Source of the DNA: Paramecium sonneborni
Lineage: Eukaryota; Ciliophora; Oligohymenophorea; Peniculida; Parameciidae
Length of the DNA stretch: 64,000 nt
Assembly: GCA_905182985.1 (NCBI GenBank)
Contig: CAJJDN010000053.1
Coordinates: 300,555 to 364,554 of the forward strand
Direction of reading: 5' to 3'
The notes below the pieces were generated by a model. The model saw only the letters and a list, made by a program, of their open reading frames with translations, made no database searches and was not told where the DNA came from. Position 1 is the first letter of the stretch; every line of letters starts with the position of its first letter. A program made the translations under genes and the position numbers. Shown here piece after piece: positions 37,561 through 49,863 of the stretch.

Positions 37561-38251
37561 TCAAGTGAAAAATTTCTTCTTTAGATGAGATTAGGCAAAC
37601 ACTTATTTAAAATTGATTTTTTAATTTTGACAAATGGCAATGTTTTTAAAAAAATTATTAGCAAAAGTGAAGTTACAATCATCATCTTTTGGGAGACTGT
37701 CATTAATTTTTGGTAATTTTGTACGTTTATTGTAATTTTGAGAAACAGATTACTTAACTTCAATTAACTTAGGTTTAAAAGCATCCTATTAGCTTTAAGG
37801 TTAATTATGAGATCTTGAATTTTTGTTCAAATCATTGAAATCTAATCGGGTTTTAATCTTTTGAGATCTTGTCAAGGTTTCAATTATCTTTTATTTTTGG
37901 TTTAACGATTTTTTTAAGTTCTCATTCTCTCTTATAATTAATTATATCTAATCGATTGGAGATTCATTTAATATTTCAGTCGAAACTCTATATGACTTCA
38001 AAGCTCTTAATTATGGAGAAGGAGAATGACTAATTTATATACAGCAATACTTTGAATCATTATCATTTGTAGAAGGACTGATAAGAGCTTACTTATGAAC
38101 TCGCGTTGTTTCAGCAGGTAATGGACCTTAGATTATAAAGACATTATTTACCTAATTATAGTCTAAAAGTAAATGGTTTTGGTTTAAAAAGCCGAGAGTT
38201 CAACTAATTTAAAACACCAAAAGATTTAGAATGATGTTAATCCATAATCAT
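37561..38251 (-). CDS. Duplicate of the 36413-37103 gene (assembly artefact)
   Basis: Same gene at offset +1,148, with its intron at 38127-38151. It is complete in this copy, and this is the copy that connects correctly to the upstream pseudouridine synthase gene. Count the two copies as one locus. Confidence 0.88.
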
Positions 38252-38273
38252 TATATAAATAATTATATTTGAA

Positions 38274-39253
38274 TCATTCTTTATATTGTTATATCTCTTT
38301 ATACCATTCCTCAAAGATGTTTTCACTTTTATATTACTCACAAATATATTTTATTAGCCTATCCTCAAATTCATCAATCAGTTTCTATTATTTTTAATTG
38401 TACTCTAATTTTTATGGAATATCTGGTTTCATGTTATATCCAAAGAATTTGATTTCCCTTAAATATAAACCTTGTTATGGAGCTATATATAAGGAAAGTT
38501 TTTATTATGTGAAGGTTTGTTTAATAAATTCAATGTCTTTTTTTTCTTGTATAATTTAATAAATAGTTCCAATCATTTTTCTAATTTAATGATACATGAA
38601 ACTGTTTCCTAGAATTGTGAACTTCAAATAGTTATCATTTTGAAATTTGATAGGTTGAACCTTAAACTCTTATATAAATCTCCTTGATGCTGGATCATTG
38701 TATTCAATTTTAGAAGTGTAATTATGAAAATTGTGAGTTCCTATATATTAATTACATAAGTTTTGAATCTTGTCAGACGTAGAAAATGATGGTGAAATAT
38801 AATTATACATTCTCTAATCAGCTGAATTTTTAACATTAAATGATTATGTAACATGTTTGATACCATTAACTTGAATATCTTAAGGTAAATGTGAATTCAA
38901 ATCTTGAATTAAATAATCCCAATTAATATTCCATTTGTCAATTAATTTATTATTTGTTATTGATTAACAATATTTTTGATCAATTTATAATTTCAATGAC
39001 ACCATATTACATAATGCATGAACTCCACGATCTGTTCTAGCTCCTCTAGTAATTCCAATCTTTTTAATACTATCAGCATTCAAATCTGATACTAAATTCC
39101 TTGGTTTTATTAAAAAATTACTGTCTTGATGAGTGCATCAAATAGATTCGATTCAATAGTTGGATAATCATTTTAATATTGGAGTCCATGATAGTTAGTT
39201 CCAATATATGATAACATAATAGCTACTTTGGTTTTGAATGATTGTTTAATCAT
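38274..39253 (-). CDS. tRNA pseudouridine synthase, TruA/Pus1 family, with a one-base frameshift
   Basis: About 326 residues if one missing base near 39123-39131 is allowed. LSYIGTNYHGLQYQ starts the TruA fold. GARTDRGVHAL contains the catalytic Asp (R-T-D-R/K-G-V-H-A). FMYHQIRKMIG is the second conserved TruA motif, and FTILGNSF precedes it. The family isomerises uridines in tRNA (known). The frame changes between ...LFDALI and ...FLIKPRNL without any possible GT...AG intron. One extra base there makes the length a multiple of three, so a sequencing or assembly error is likeliest. Start ATG is 39251-39253; stop TGA is 38274-38276. Confidence 0.88.
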
Positions 39254-39305
39254 GAAAAATATATGAAATTTTAAATAAATAAAATATCCTTTTAAAAAAA
39301 ATATA

Positions 39306-39982
39306 ATGGCAGAATAAGAATCTGTAGCTACAGTAAAATTTGCAAATCAACCAAAATTATTTGGAAAATGGGATTATGATGAAGTTTAAGTAACAGATTA
39401 ATGCTTCAAAGATTATATAGCAGTTCAAACATCAAAATCTCGAGTATTTGTGCCTCACACAGCTGGAAGGTATAGAGATTGAAATAAATGTTTATAGATA
39501 TCAAAGAAAGAAGTTTAGAAAGGCTTAATGTCCAATAGTAGAGAGATTAGCTGGTGCATTAATGTTTCATGGCAGAAATACAGGTAAGAAAGTAAAGGCT
39601 GTGGCAATAATAAGACATGCATTTGAAATAGTACATTTATTGACAGGTAAAAATCCACTTGCAGTATTGTCATTGGCAGTATAAAGAGGTGGAGCAAGAG
39701 AAGATTTTACAAAAGTAGGAACAGGTGGTGTTGCTAAATAATAAGCAGTTGATGTAGCTCCAATTAGAAGAGTTAATGAAGTATATATAATATTTTAATA
39801 AAAATAAAAAGGCTGTTCATAATTTAGCTAAAGGTGTTAGAGAATCTGTATTTAAGAAGATGAAAACAATAGCTGAAGCCTTAGCTGATGAATTGATAGC
39901 AGCAGCTAATGAGGATGGATAAAAGTCATATACAATTAAAAAGAGAGATGAATTAGAGAAAGTTGCTAAAACCAATCGTTGA
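39306..39982 (+). CDS. RPS5: 40S ribosomal protein S5 (uS7)
   Basis: The gene encodes 205 residues with introns 39470-39497 (28 nt) and 39781-39811 (31 nt). [39 protein letters not shown] (in part), [37 protein letters not shown] and [12 protein letters not shown] are eukaryotic S5/uS7 signatures. The C-terminus [13 protein letters not shown]...[18 protein letters not shown] is the standard ending. uS7 organises the head of the small subunit near the E site (known). Its start is divergent from the pseudouridine synthase start, 52 nt apart. Confidence 0.97.
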
Positions 39983-40039
39983 TTTAGATTCATTAATTAT
40001 AGTACAATACAAATAAAAGATAATTAATTAATTATTATT

Positions 40040-41690
40040 ATGAGTTCGTATATAATAGCCGGAAGTTCTGATAAAGTTGATACAGCAGAAGTACTTCTAT
40101 TGTTTACATAACTAAATAGTGTGAAAATATGGCTAATCTAATTAGACAATACTATCCAGAAATATCATTCAAAATAGTGTTGAAAGATCTAACTTAATGG
40201 GAATAATATGCAGATGAAATTTGTAGAATTTATGGATTTAAATAAAAGAGTAATCCTATTATATATACAATGGATGGATGTCTTATTGGAGATAGAAATG
40301 TAATTATATTATTTATTTATTTAGGCATTTATCGCATTAGCAGAAACTAGATTTGGTTTCTCTGATCCTAAGTTAAGATAAGGACCTATTACTCCAGATG
40401 TTAATAAGAAAATAGCTAAATAAGAATTAGATTTCAAAGTTAAATTACAAAAAGGTAAAAAAACTTTAATAGAAAAAATTGAATAACATATGCTTGTTAT
40501 TTACTCTAATAATATTGTATAACCTACAGATGGTGTATTCAAATCTTCATTTAAGACTGGAGTTAAAGAAAAACTTAAAACTTGGTATGATTCACTCAAT
40601 AATCTCATACGTACTGAAGTTAAGCGCAATTTATCAACTGATAGCATTTATGCTTCTAGTTTCAGAAATGGAATGAAGGTTACTCCTCTCTTCTATTCTA
40701 GTTTTTATATAAATTTGATGACAGATTGAGACCAATCAAAAAATTGTAAGAATCTCACTATGTCGAAGAAAATAAAGAATCCATATCAGAATCTAACTAT
40801 GTTGATGCTGAAATCAAAGAAGATGGTAAATTAATCATCAAACAAATATTATGGTTTAGTGAAACTGCCAGATTTCTTACCTTAGAATAAGAATAACTTC
40901 AATAATAACTATAGGAATTGGCATAACAAAGAGAAAGAGAATAATCTCATAAAAATAGTAATATTATTAATATCATTTAGGTATCATTTAACCTGATATC
41001 AGAAAAGACACTAATGAATTAAATGATACCAATTCTTCTCCAAAAGCAACCATCTAAACGTAACCTATTGTAGAATAACCAAATGAAGATGGTGAACAAG
41101 ATCTTATCAAAAATGATATAAATTAAGATGCTTAATAAATTGATCAAGAACCTCTTGAATAATAACAAGATATAAATGTTAATACTATTGAATAATAAGA
41201 ATTGGATCAAGTCTAATCAATTGGAGATGGAGCTGTTCTCGATCTCTAAGAAGATATTCAAACTATTCTCAATAACAATCAAGAAAAACCAGACTAAATT
41301 GATATCTCAGAATTATATGTACACCAATTTAGAAATCAATATGCATTAATCTTGCATCCATTCCCATTAATGGATGGTTAGATGTTGTTATGCAAACCTA
41401 TTGAGAATCATATAAATGATTATAGTTGTATTAAAAGAGGAAGAATAAATTCATATAAAAAGAGTAGTGCATAATCAAATTGTGAAGGATTGTATGAACA
41501 TTAATTAGATATATTTAAATCAATAACAATATAAGATTGTGAGATTGTTACAAAAATAATAAATAAATGTGATGCTTTGGCTGTTTTGAATATACTACCA
41601 TAAGATTTAGAATCATTTTTACCATTGTCTAATGGACATTATTCAATAGTTCTTAGATAACATGCTGAATTGAATAAAGTGAATAAAAAA
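40040..41690 (+). CDS. MDH1B-N-terminus-like protein, 5' part (main copy)
   Basis: The reconstructed gene is 672 residues; this contig holds the first ~510. Introns are 40091-40119, 40300-40324, 40679-40701 and 40958-40980. Residues 1-95 (AGSSDKVDTAECENMANLI, then PNPIIYTMDG-like SNPIIYTMDGCLIGD) resemble the non-catalytic N-terminal domain of MDH1B-type proteins. The next ~170 residues are helical, and a coiled coil follows near LEQEQLQQQLQELAQQ. An acidic Gln/Asp/Glu-rich linker (about 330-440) precedes a C-terminal domain with HQFRNQYALILHPFPLMDGQ. No malate dehydrogenase catalytic domain follows. The MDH1B resemblance is by eye, so the function is unknown. Confidence 0.65.
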
Positions 41691-42413
41691 NNNNNNNNNN
41701 NNNNNNNNNNNNNNNNNNNNNNNNNNNNNNNNNNNNNNNNNNNNNNNNNNNNNNNNNNNNNNNNNNNNNNNNNNNNNNNNNNNNNNNNNNNNNNNNNNNN
41801 NNNNNNNNNNNNNNNNNNNNNNNNNNNNNNNNNNNNNNNNNNNNNNNNNNNNNNNNNNNNNNNNNNNNNNNNNNNNNNNNNNNNNNNNNNNNNNNNNNNN
41901 NNNNNNNNNNNNNNNNNNNNNNNNNNNNNNNNNNNNNNNNNNNNNNNNNNNNNNNNNNNNNNNNNNNNNNNNNNNNNNNNNNNNNNNNNNNNNNNNNNNN
42001 NNNNNNNNNNNNNNNNNNNNNNNNNNNNNNNNNNNNNNNNNNNNNNNNNNNNNNNNNNNNNNNNNNNNNNNNNNNNNNNNNNNNNNNNNNNNNNNNNNNN
42101 NNNNNNNNNNNNNNNNNNNNNNNNNNNNNNNNNNNNNNNNNNNNNNNNNNNNNNNNNNNNNNNNNNNNNNNNNNNNNNNNNNNNNNNNNNNNNNNNNNNN
42201 NNNNNNNNNNNNNNNNNNNNNNNNNNNNNNNNNNNNNNNNNNNNNNNNNNNNNNNNNNNNNNNNNNNNNNNNNNNNNNNNNNNNNNNNNNNNNNNNNNNN
42301 NNNNNNNNNNNNNNNNNNNNNNNNNNNNNNNNNNNNNNNNNNNNNNNNNNNNNNNNNNNNNNNNNNNNNNNNNNNNNNNNNNNNNNNNNNNNNNNNNNNN
42401 NNNNNNNNNNNNN

Positions 42414-43747
42414 ATTATGGTTTAGTGAAACTGCCAGATTTCTTACCTTAGAATAAGAATAACTTCAATAATAACTATAGGAATTGGCATAACAAAGAGA
42501 AAGAGAATAATCTCATAAAAATAGTAATATTATTAATATCATTTAGGTATCATTTAACCTGATATCAGAAAAGACACTAATGAATTAAATGATACCAATT
42601 CTTCTCCAAAAGCAACCATCTAAACGTAACCTATTGTAGAATAACCAAATGAAGATGGTGAACAAGATCTTATCAAAAATGATATAAATTAAGATGCTTA
42701 ATAAATTGATCAAGAACCTCTTGAATAATAACAAGATATAAATGTTAATACTATTGAATAATAAGAATTGGATCAAGTCTAATCAATTGGAGATGGAGCT
42801 GTTCTCGATCTCTAAGAAGATATTCAAACTATTCTCAATAACAATCAAGAAAAACCAGACTAAATTGATATCTCAGAATTATATGTACACCAATTTAGAA
42901 ATCAATATGCATTAATCTTGCATCCATTCCCATTAATGGATGGTTAGATGTTGTTATGCAAACCTATTGAGAATCATATAAATGATTATAGTTGTATTAA
43001 AAGAGGAAGAATAAATTCATATAAAAAGAGTAGTGCATAATCAAATTGTGAAGGATTGTATGAACATTAATTAGATATATTTAAATCAATAACAATATAA
43101 GATTGTGAGATTGTTACAAAAATAATAAATAAATGTGATGCTTTGGCTGTTTTGAATATACTACCATAAGATTTAGAATCATTTTTACCATTGTCTAATG
43201 GACATTATTCAATAGTTCTTAGATAACATGCTGAATTGAATAAAGTGAATAAAAAACTATTTAAATTTTTGAATGAAAAAAAAGTATAAGTAAACTATAA
43301 ATAATTGATGCCAATTGAAGAGTTTATACTTGATTAAAGAAGTTAATGTTATGAAGTTTAAAGGGAAATATTTAAACGTAAATAATTAATGTTATATTTA
43401 GTTAAATCTTTGGATATTCAACATTACTTTGCATTTCCATCATAAATTCTAACCGCAGAATCTGTGATGGATATCATTTTAAAAATTTTATCAATAATAT
43501 TGGATAATGATTAAAGTATAATAATTATTGATATTTAGCTGCTGCATTGAAAATGGGATTTAATTTGTTAATAAGTAAGCACATAATATTTTTATGTCCA
43601 ACATACTCTAATTATGATAATATAGATGGATTTAAATTACATCTTTAGGCATTTACAGCTATGGGTTTTCTAAATCTACCAACTGGAAGTTCATCAATCA
43701 ATTTCTTTGATTTATTGTAAAAAGCGTAGGAAAAAGTCTAATAATGA
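42414..43747 (+). CDS. MDH1B-N-terminus-like protein, second contig, holds the true 3' end
   Basis: 42414-43256 repeats 40848-41690 at offset 1,566, and 43257-43747 adds the missing 3' end. Introns are 42524-42546 and 43516-43538; TGA is 43745-43747. Joining the first copy to this one gives 672 codons with no frame error. The C-terminus reads LKMGFNLLISKHIIFLCP and FTAMGFLNLPTGSSSINFF, an alpha/beta-looking domain that I do not recognise. Confidence 0.8.
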
Positions 43748-43819
43748 TCAATATCAAAAATTATATATAATAAATCATCTAAATTAATACTCCCCACAGT
43801 AGATATAATCTATATCATN

Positions 43820-44897
43820 TTATCAAAAATGATATAAATTAAGATGCTTAATAAATTGATCAAGAACCTCTTGAATAATAACAAGATATAAATGTTAATA
43901 CTATTGAATAATAAGAATTGGATCAAGTCTAATCAATTGGAGATGGAGCTGTTCTCGATCTCTAAGAAGATATTCAAACTATTCTCAATAACAATCAAGA
44001 AAAACCAGACTAAATTGATATCTCAGAATTATATGTACACCAATTTAGAAATCAATATGCATTAATCTTGCATCCATTCCCATTAATGGATGGTTAGATG
44101 TTGTTATGCAAACCTATTGAGAATCATATAAATGATTATAGTTGTATTAAAAGAGGAAGAATAAATTCATATAAAAAGAGTAGTGCATAATCAAATTGTG
44201 AAGGATTGTATGAACATTAATTAGATATATTTAAATCAATAACAATATAAGATTGTGAGATTGTTACAAAAATAATAAATAAATGTGATGCTTTGGCTGT
44301 TTTGAATATACTACCATAAGATTTAGAATCATTTTTACCATTGTCTAATGGACATTATTCAATAGTTCTTAGATAACATGCTGAATTGAATAAAGTGAAT
44401 AAAAAACTATTTAAATTTTTGAATGAAAAAAAAGTATAAGTAAACTATAAATAATTGATGCCAATTGAAGAGTTTATACTTGATTAAAGAAGTTAATGTT
44501 ATGAAGTTTAAAGGGAAATATTTAAACGTAAATAATTAATGTTATATTTAGTTAAATCTTTGGATATTCAACATTACTTTGCATTTCCATCATAAATTCT
44601 AACCGCAGAATCTGTGATGGATATCATTTTAAAAATTTTATCAATAATATTGGATAATGATTAAAGTATAATAATTATTGATATTTAGCTGCTGCATTGA
44701 AAATGGGATTTAATTTGTTAATAAGTAAGCACATAATATTTTTATGTCCAACATACTCTAATTATGATAATATAGATGGATTTAAATTACATCTTTAGGC
44801 ATTTACAGCTATGGGTTTTCTAAATCTACCAACTGGAAGTTCATCAATCAATTTCTTTGATTTATTGTAAAAAGCGTAGGAAAAAGTCTAATAATGA
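43820..44897 (+). CDS. MDH1B-N-terminus-like protein, third partial copy (assembly artefact)
   Basis: Repeats 42670-43747 at offset 1,150, with an intron at 44666-44688 and TGA at 44895-44897. It lacks the 5' half. Only one gene should be counted among the three pieces. This contig links correctly to the downstream minus-strand gene, 27 nt between convergent stops. Confidence 0.88.
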
Positions 44898-44924
44898 TCA
44901 ATATCAAAAATTATATATAATAAA

Positions 44925-46685
44925 TCATCTAAATTAATACTCCCCACAGTAGATATAATCTATATCATCATCCCATGTAGTATATTATTTGTCTATTCTA
45001 TATAGATCCAATATTCTAGAATCATATATATATTGACAATTGTATAAAGCTTAGATCAAACCGGTTTCATCAATTATTTAATTTAAAAATTCAGGTTCTG
45101 TTTTGTAAATTTAACTTTATTTGATGATAAGATTTTGATCATATTTGTTTTGTTAATGTTGAAATTTGTTTTTGGTTTACTAATTAAAATTGATATCAAA
45201 TTGCATAGGATTTGATCTCCTTCTTAAATTATCATTTTCATCTCCTTTTTGATAAGTAATCAATTCATTCTCAACTTAATTTAAGATTTCTTCAATTTGT
45301 TCTTAATTGGATAATAAATCTTCTCTATTTTCTAATCCATTTCGATTTGTTTCTTCTGATTATCTTCTATTATCACTAGATTTTTCTTAATCTGACATTT
45401 AATCACTAACCAATTAACCATCAGTATTTATTCTACAATTTTTTTTATCAATTTATTGACCATTAGCACCAAAAATGGCATTTTTTCTGATTATTAATTT
45501 TGCGTCTCTCCTAACTTTTCTCTTTGTATCTGTGCCTTTGTCTGCTGTTCCATTTTCACTTGGTTAATCTTCATCATCTGAATAATTAATATTAATATTC
45601 TTCTCTTTAGGATCAGTGATATCTTCAATACTTAATTTGGTATATTTACGAGGAATTTAATTTTTAGATTCTCCTTTGAAATCTTATTTAATAGTTTTGC
45701 GTTTTTATTTTTATGAATCAACTTTTGTTTGTTAAATTTATAATAACTCTAAGGGATTGATTAACTTTGATTATCTAGACACAGAAACCTTAATAGTTCT
45801 GTTTTATTATGCATTTCTTTTGGTTTAACTGACAGCTGCAGACACTTCTGATAAGTTTTCACAAGATTAATGAGAGGTTGTATTATATTAATCTTGATCA
45901 CTTAACTAATCTGACATTAGTTGCATAATTTAACTTTGTTCAGCTGCATTGAATGAGTCATCAAAATTAAGTAAATTGATTCTGTTAGTTCGTTATAATT
46001 TATTTGGTTAAAATAATTATATTAACATTTCTATTCTATTTTGAAATTCAACATCTGGTTCTGCTTGTGGTAATATATAATAATCATTATAATCTTAATT
46101 TAAAAGTATAAATTCTTTTCTTAATTTTACTAATGTAATAACAACTTACTTTTTATCGATTTATCTAACATAGCCTTTATGGTTTTGCAATAACTTCTCT
46201 ACTTAATTATATATCTCCATAATTTTTTCTCTTATTTCAATTCTCTTAGTTTTATTTTATTACTGAGGTTTTATCAAGTAATTAGGATACAAGTCTAAAT
46301 CAGGTGCGCTTCTACGAGGATCTCTAGATATCATAAAATTATTTTAGAAGTTCTCATTGCTACTATTACGCATACGCTTTAGACCACTTTCTTTATTTTT
46401 AGTTGAAGGTGCAACATCAAGTGGCTTATATAAGCAATTAAACATTTCACCATCATTAAGAGGTGTTTATTCTATTTTCATTATACTAGAATAATGATAA
46501 TAGGATGAATTTTTATGATGAGTTGAATGTAAAGGAGTTGTTGGTTATAACATTTTAGAAATTGGAGATTGAGTTGGATTTAAAGATCTAGTTTTTGAAT
46601 GTCTAGTAGATCTTTCACGAATATGACTCATAGCTAATTGAGGCAATTTAATCTTAGTTACTGTAGCTTTAGACTTTATTATCAT
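44925..46685 (-). CDS. Hypothetical basic protein, largely disordered
   Basis: An intronless frame of 587 codons from ATG (46683-46685) to TGA (44925-44927). The first ~150 residues are Ser/Thr/Pro/His/Arg-rich with RSTRHSKTRSLNPTQSP-like phosphosite patches. The middle has helical segments. Around residues 380-430 there is a Lys/Arg and Asp-rich region (KRKVRRDAKLIIRKNAIFG), possibly nuclear. The C-terminus is acidic and aromatic (YTTWDDDIDYIYCGEYQF). No domain is recognised. The long open frame with uniform codon use makes it a real gene. Confidence 0.7.
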
Positions 46686-46844
46686 TATATCAAAATAAAT
46701 TATATTCTCATTATTAAACTTTAAGAAACTATTATTATCTCATTAAATATGATTCTCTCTTATCTCTTTTATTAGAATATATAATATCAATCACTATACC
46801 ATTAATATAACCATCTTAGTTTTATTCCATTTAATAATTTTATA

Positions 46845-48145
46845 ATGCAAGATTTCAAAAGAACTAAACTTGAGACTTCTTGTAATGAAATTTAAAGCCA
46901 ATTTAATTAGATAATTCATAAAGAACAGATGATTTTTCTATCATCAATGGTCCAACTGATACAATCAAGTAAAGTGATAAAAAATTTGATGAATAAGCTA
47001 GTGAAACATCAGAATACTAAGAAAAGTAAAAATATACTTCTTTAATTAGTAAATCATCTTCATTCAAATAACCTTTGCCAATAATTCAATAAAACATTGA
47101 AAAATCAGAATATGAATCACAAATTGTTGAAAATTTAGGAGATTCATATCCTGGATCTGAAATAAAAGCTCTGATTGAGTAAAAAAAATAAAGAGATCAT
47201 AAGCCTGTATGATTCTATAATTTCTATAATAGATTTAATTAAATATTATGGTAGTTGGTTAATCAGGATTAGGCAAATCAACATTTATTGATGTACTTTT
47301 GAAAAAGAAACTTGGGACATCTTAAATCATAAGAGATTCTACTTTATAAATTTAAGCAATATAGGGTATATATTATATAATGAGAAAAGGTTCAATAAAT
47401 GTAAATGATTTTACTTTGAACATCAAATTTATTGACACTCCTGGTTTCAGACATCAATATAGTCTAAGATAATGGTTAAAATTATTAAGTAGATATATTA
47501 AAACTTAATTTAATTGTTACTAATAAAGATAAAATTTATAATATGAAAGCAAAGAGAAATTTTAATAATTATCATAACAAGATTTAGATGAAAGAGTTCA
47601 TGTATGTTTTTACTTTTTCTCTGGGCCTAGAATTTAAACTGAAGATTTATAAGCATTAAAAAAAATAAGTGCATTAGTTAATGTTATCCCAATATTAGCC
47701 AAGGGAGACTCTTATACTAAAAATGAGATTATCTAATTAAAATAACAATTTAATGATTTGATAAATGAATATCATATTGATCTTTTTAAATGCCAATGCA
47801 ATAATAATTTAAATGAGAAAAGTTAATTTGGATCAACTCCTCCTTTTGTCATTATAAGTTCAATCGAACAATTTCAAATTGGAAATCATCTTGTATATGG
47901 AAGGTAAACATTAATTAATTATTATTAGAAAATTTCCATGGGGAATCTGTGATATTTTTAATCCTTAACACTCAGATTTGGTTATCCTATATAAATCTCT
48001 AATTGGACACTATTGTTTAGAATTAATTCGATTAACTGATTTCCTGTATAATAATTAGATCTAAAAATAGAAATAGAAATTGAAGATGAAACAATAAAAT
48101 CTCAATTGGTTAACTAATTTATTAAGTTAATTATTTAATCTATGA
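46845..48145 (+). CDS. Septin GTPase
   Basis: The gene encodes 406 residues with introns 46882-46910, 47207-47232 and 47904-47928. The N-terminal 115 residues are Ser/Gln-rich. The G domain follows: NIMVVGQSGLGKST is the P-loop (G1, about residues 118-130), FIDTPGF is G3 (D-x-P-G), and ILAKGDSYT is G4 with septin-type AKGD. RKFPWGICDIFNP is the septin unique element. The C-terminus is a short Lys/Gln-rich helix, with no long coiled coil. Septins polymerise into filaments at membranes; ciliate septins have been linked to mitochondria (known in Tetrahymena). It is divergent from the 44925-46685 gene. Confidence 0.93.
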
Positions 48146-48225
48146 ACTTTGATTAAAAATTTAAATTGTCAAAATCAAAAAATTATTTATTTATATTATT
48201 AATATATAAGAAATAAGCAATTGAT

Positions 48226-49647
48226 TCAGAACTGCTCTTCTTACTTTTTCTCATTTGAATCCTTCTCTTTTTCTTACTTCAAATAATTTAAATTTAATCT
48301 GTGAGTATTTCCAGCTGTGTATTTTGGACTTATCTATTTCCCACTATTTTATTTAGGTTTAGGATTCGATAATCTCACTGGTCTATCTGGAGTCCATTCT
48401 GGTAATGTTCTTGGAACATAACTATATTAAGCTAATTTTTATGATTGAAAATCATCCAATTTATATCTAATATATTTATCAACAATACCTAATTGTTTAT
48501 ACTCTCTTTGATACATTCTAAGAATCACCATCTACAAATGATTATTTATTTGATGTATTCTGATATAATCTCTTTTAAGTTACAAAACCAGCCAAACCTC
48601 GCTAATCTTAAGATGTTGGTCTATCAAATGTTCTTACTTATTATTATCTTTGATCTCTTTCATTCTAAAATAATTCAGAAATATAAGATTAGAGATCACC
48701 TTTCATTCTATTTGCTTTTTAAGATTTTCTTTCCTCTTACATTTACCTTTCTTCATAGGGAGACTTTAATTATTATTATGGATTAGGAGCATAGTTTCTT
48801 AAATTATGTGCCGCCTTCTAAGGGGATATTTAAATCTAAGATTCAACAATAAATGAAGATTTAACTGATAATTGACTATTTCCTAAAGATCCTTTATTTT
48901 AAAGACTACTTTAAAGCAAATTACCACTACTTCCAAAACTTGCCTTATTTTTCTAATATGCAGGTGTCTAATCAATATAACTTCTCTTTGCTTTAGATGG
49001 ATTACTACCTTCTTTATCCTCATTATTTATTTATTAAAGTTTATTAATTTACAATTCTTATGTTTTTATTTCAGACTTCTTTGCTATAAATTATGCAAAA
49101 CAATCTTATTCATTTTAAACTACATCTTATTTATCTTTCTATTTCTACCCTTCACTTACTAATGTATCTAATCTTTCTTATAATTTTTCTAATGTTTCAT
49201 CACTCTTTGTTATTAATTATACTCTTTTATTTGGTGCTGAATCTAATCCTCTTTAGGCTTCTTTAGGCATCTCTCCATTATCTAACATTGTCAATAATTA
49301 TAGCTTCTCATTTATGATTTATAATTTATGATCATTTTATTTTTGTTTGTATTCCCATTATTCCCAAGCTTTCGTAAAATTATCTTCATTTAATATAGTA
49401 TCTTTCAATACTTAAGTTCTAGATTATTTATAGTTTCATAAACTTACAAATCCAATCCTTTTCCAAAATCTCCAAAATCTTCTATTGCTAACACTTCTTT
49501 CCCTTCTTTACATAATTATTTAAAAGCTTCTGAAGGATTTTTGAATTTCTATTACAAATTTTTCTTTAATAGAACCCATTAATTTAAAATTCCTTAACTT
49601 TTCTCTATCTCTTACTTCTATTATGTTAACTGCTCAATTTCAGACAT
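48226..49647 (-). CDS. Hypothetical coiled-coil protein
   Basis: The gene encodes 456 residues with introns 49419-49447 and 48467-48488. The N-terminal 240 residues are helical and charged with coiled-coil segments (MSEIEQLTQQKQEIEKSQ; KSDETLEKLQERLDTLV). The C-terminal half is Ser/Asn/Gln/Pro-rich, with RTLPEWTPDRPVRLSNPKP near the end. No domain is recognised. The first intron choice is fixed by frame, since shorter GT options run into TGA. Stop is TGA 48226-48228, 80 nt from the septin stop in convergent arrangement. Confidence 0.7.
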
Positions 49648-49863
49648 ATTAAAATTTATTTCAATTAAAAATAAAAATTTAATTCCAAACAATATTTCTA
49701 ATTATTTCTATTAATACCTTAATATATCTAATTTAAATGTTTTTTATTAATTGTTTACAAGAAAAACAAATATATTGATTTGATTTTATACATTAATATA
49801 AGTCCATTAAATTTAATATGACAAATTAAAATGTAGAAAATCCATTAATTAATATTAAATACA

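Larger units (their letters stand above)
35985..38279. repeat. Assembly duplication across a single N at 37132
   Basis: 35985-37131 and 37133-38279 are the same 1,147 nt at offset 1,148, covering part of the sorting nexin, all of the adjacent gene and the last bases of the synthase gene. This is an unmerged contig overlap. Confidence 0.93.
40848..44968. repeat. Two chained assembly duplications (723 Ns at 41691-42413; one N at 43819)
   Basis: 40848-41690 equals 42414-43256 (offset 1,566), and 42670-43818 equals 43820-44968 (offset 1,150). The segment corresponding to 41104-41690 is therefore present three times. Translations of the copies are identical. Three overlapping contigs were placed end to end. 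Confidence 0.93.

Noticed and set aside
41019..41210. Hydrophobic minus-strand ORF, repeated at 42585-42776
   Set aside because: It is antisense to the Gln/Asp-rich linker of the MDH1B-like gene; complement of AT-rich Gln codons gives Leu/Ile-rich nonsense.
48493..48786. 97-codon plus-strand ORF
   Set aside because: It is antisense to the intact coiled-coil gene 48226-49647.
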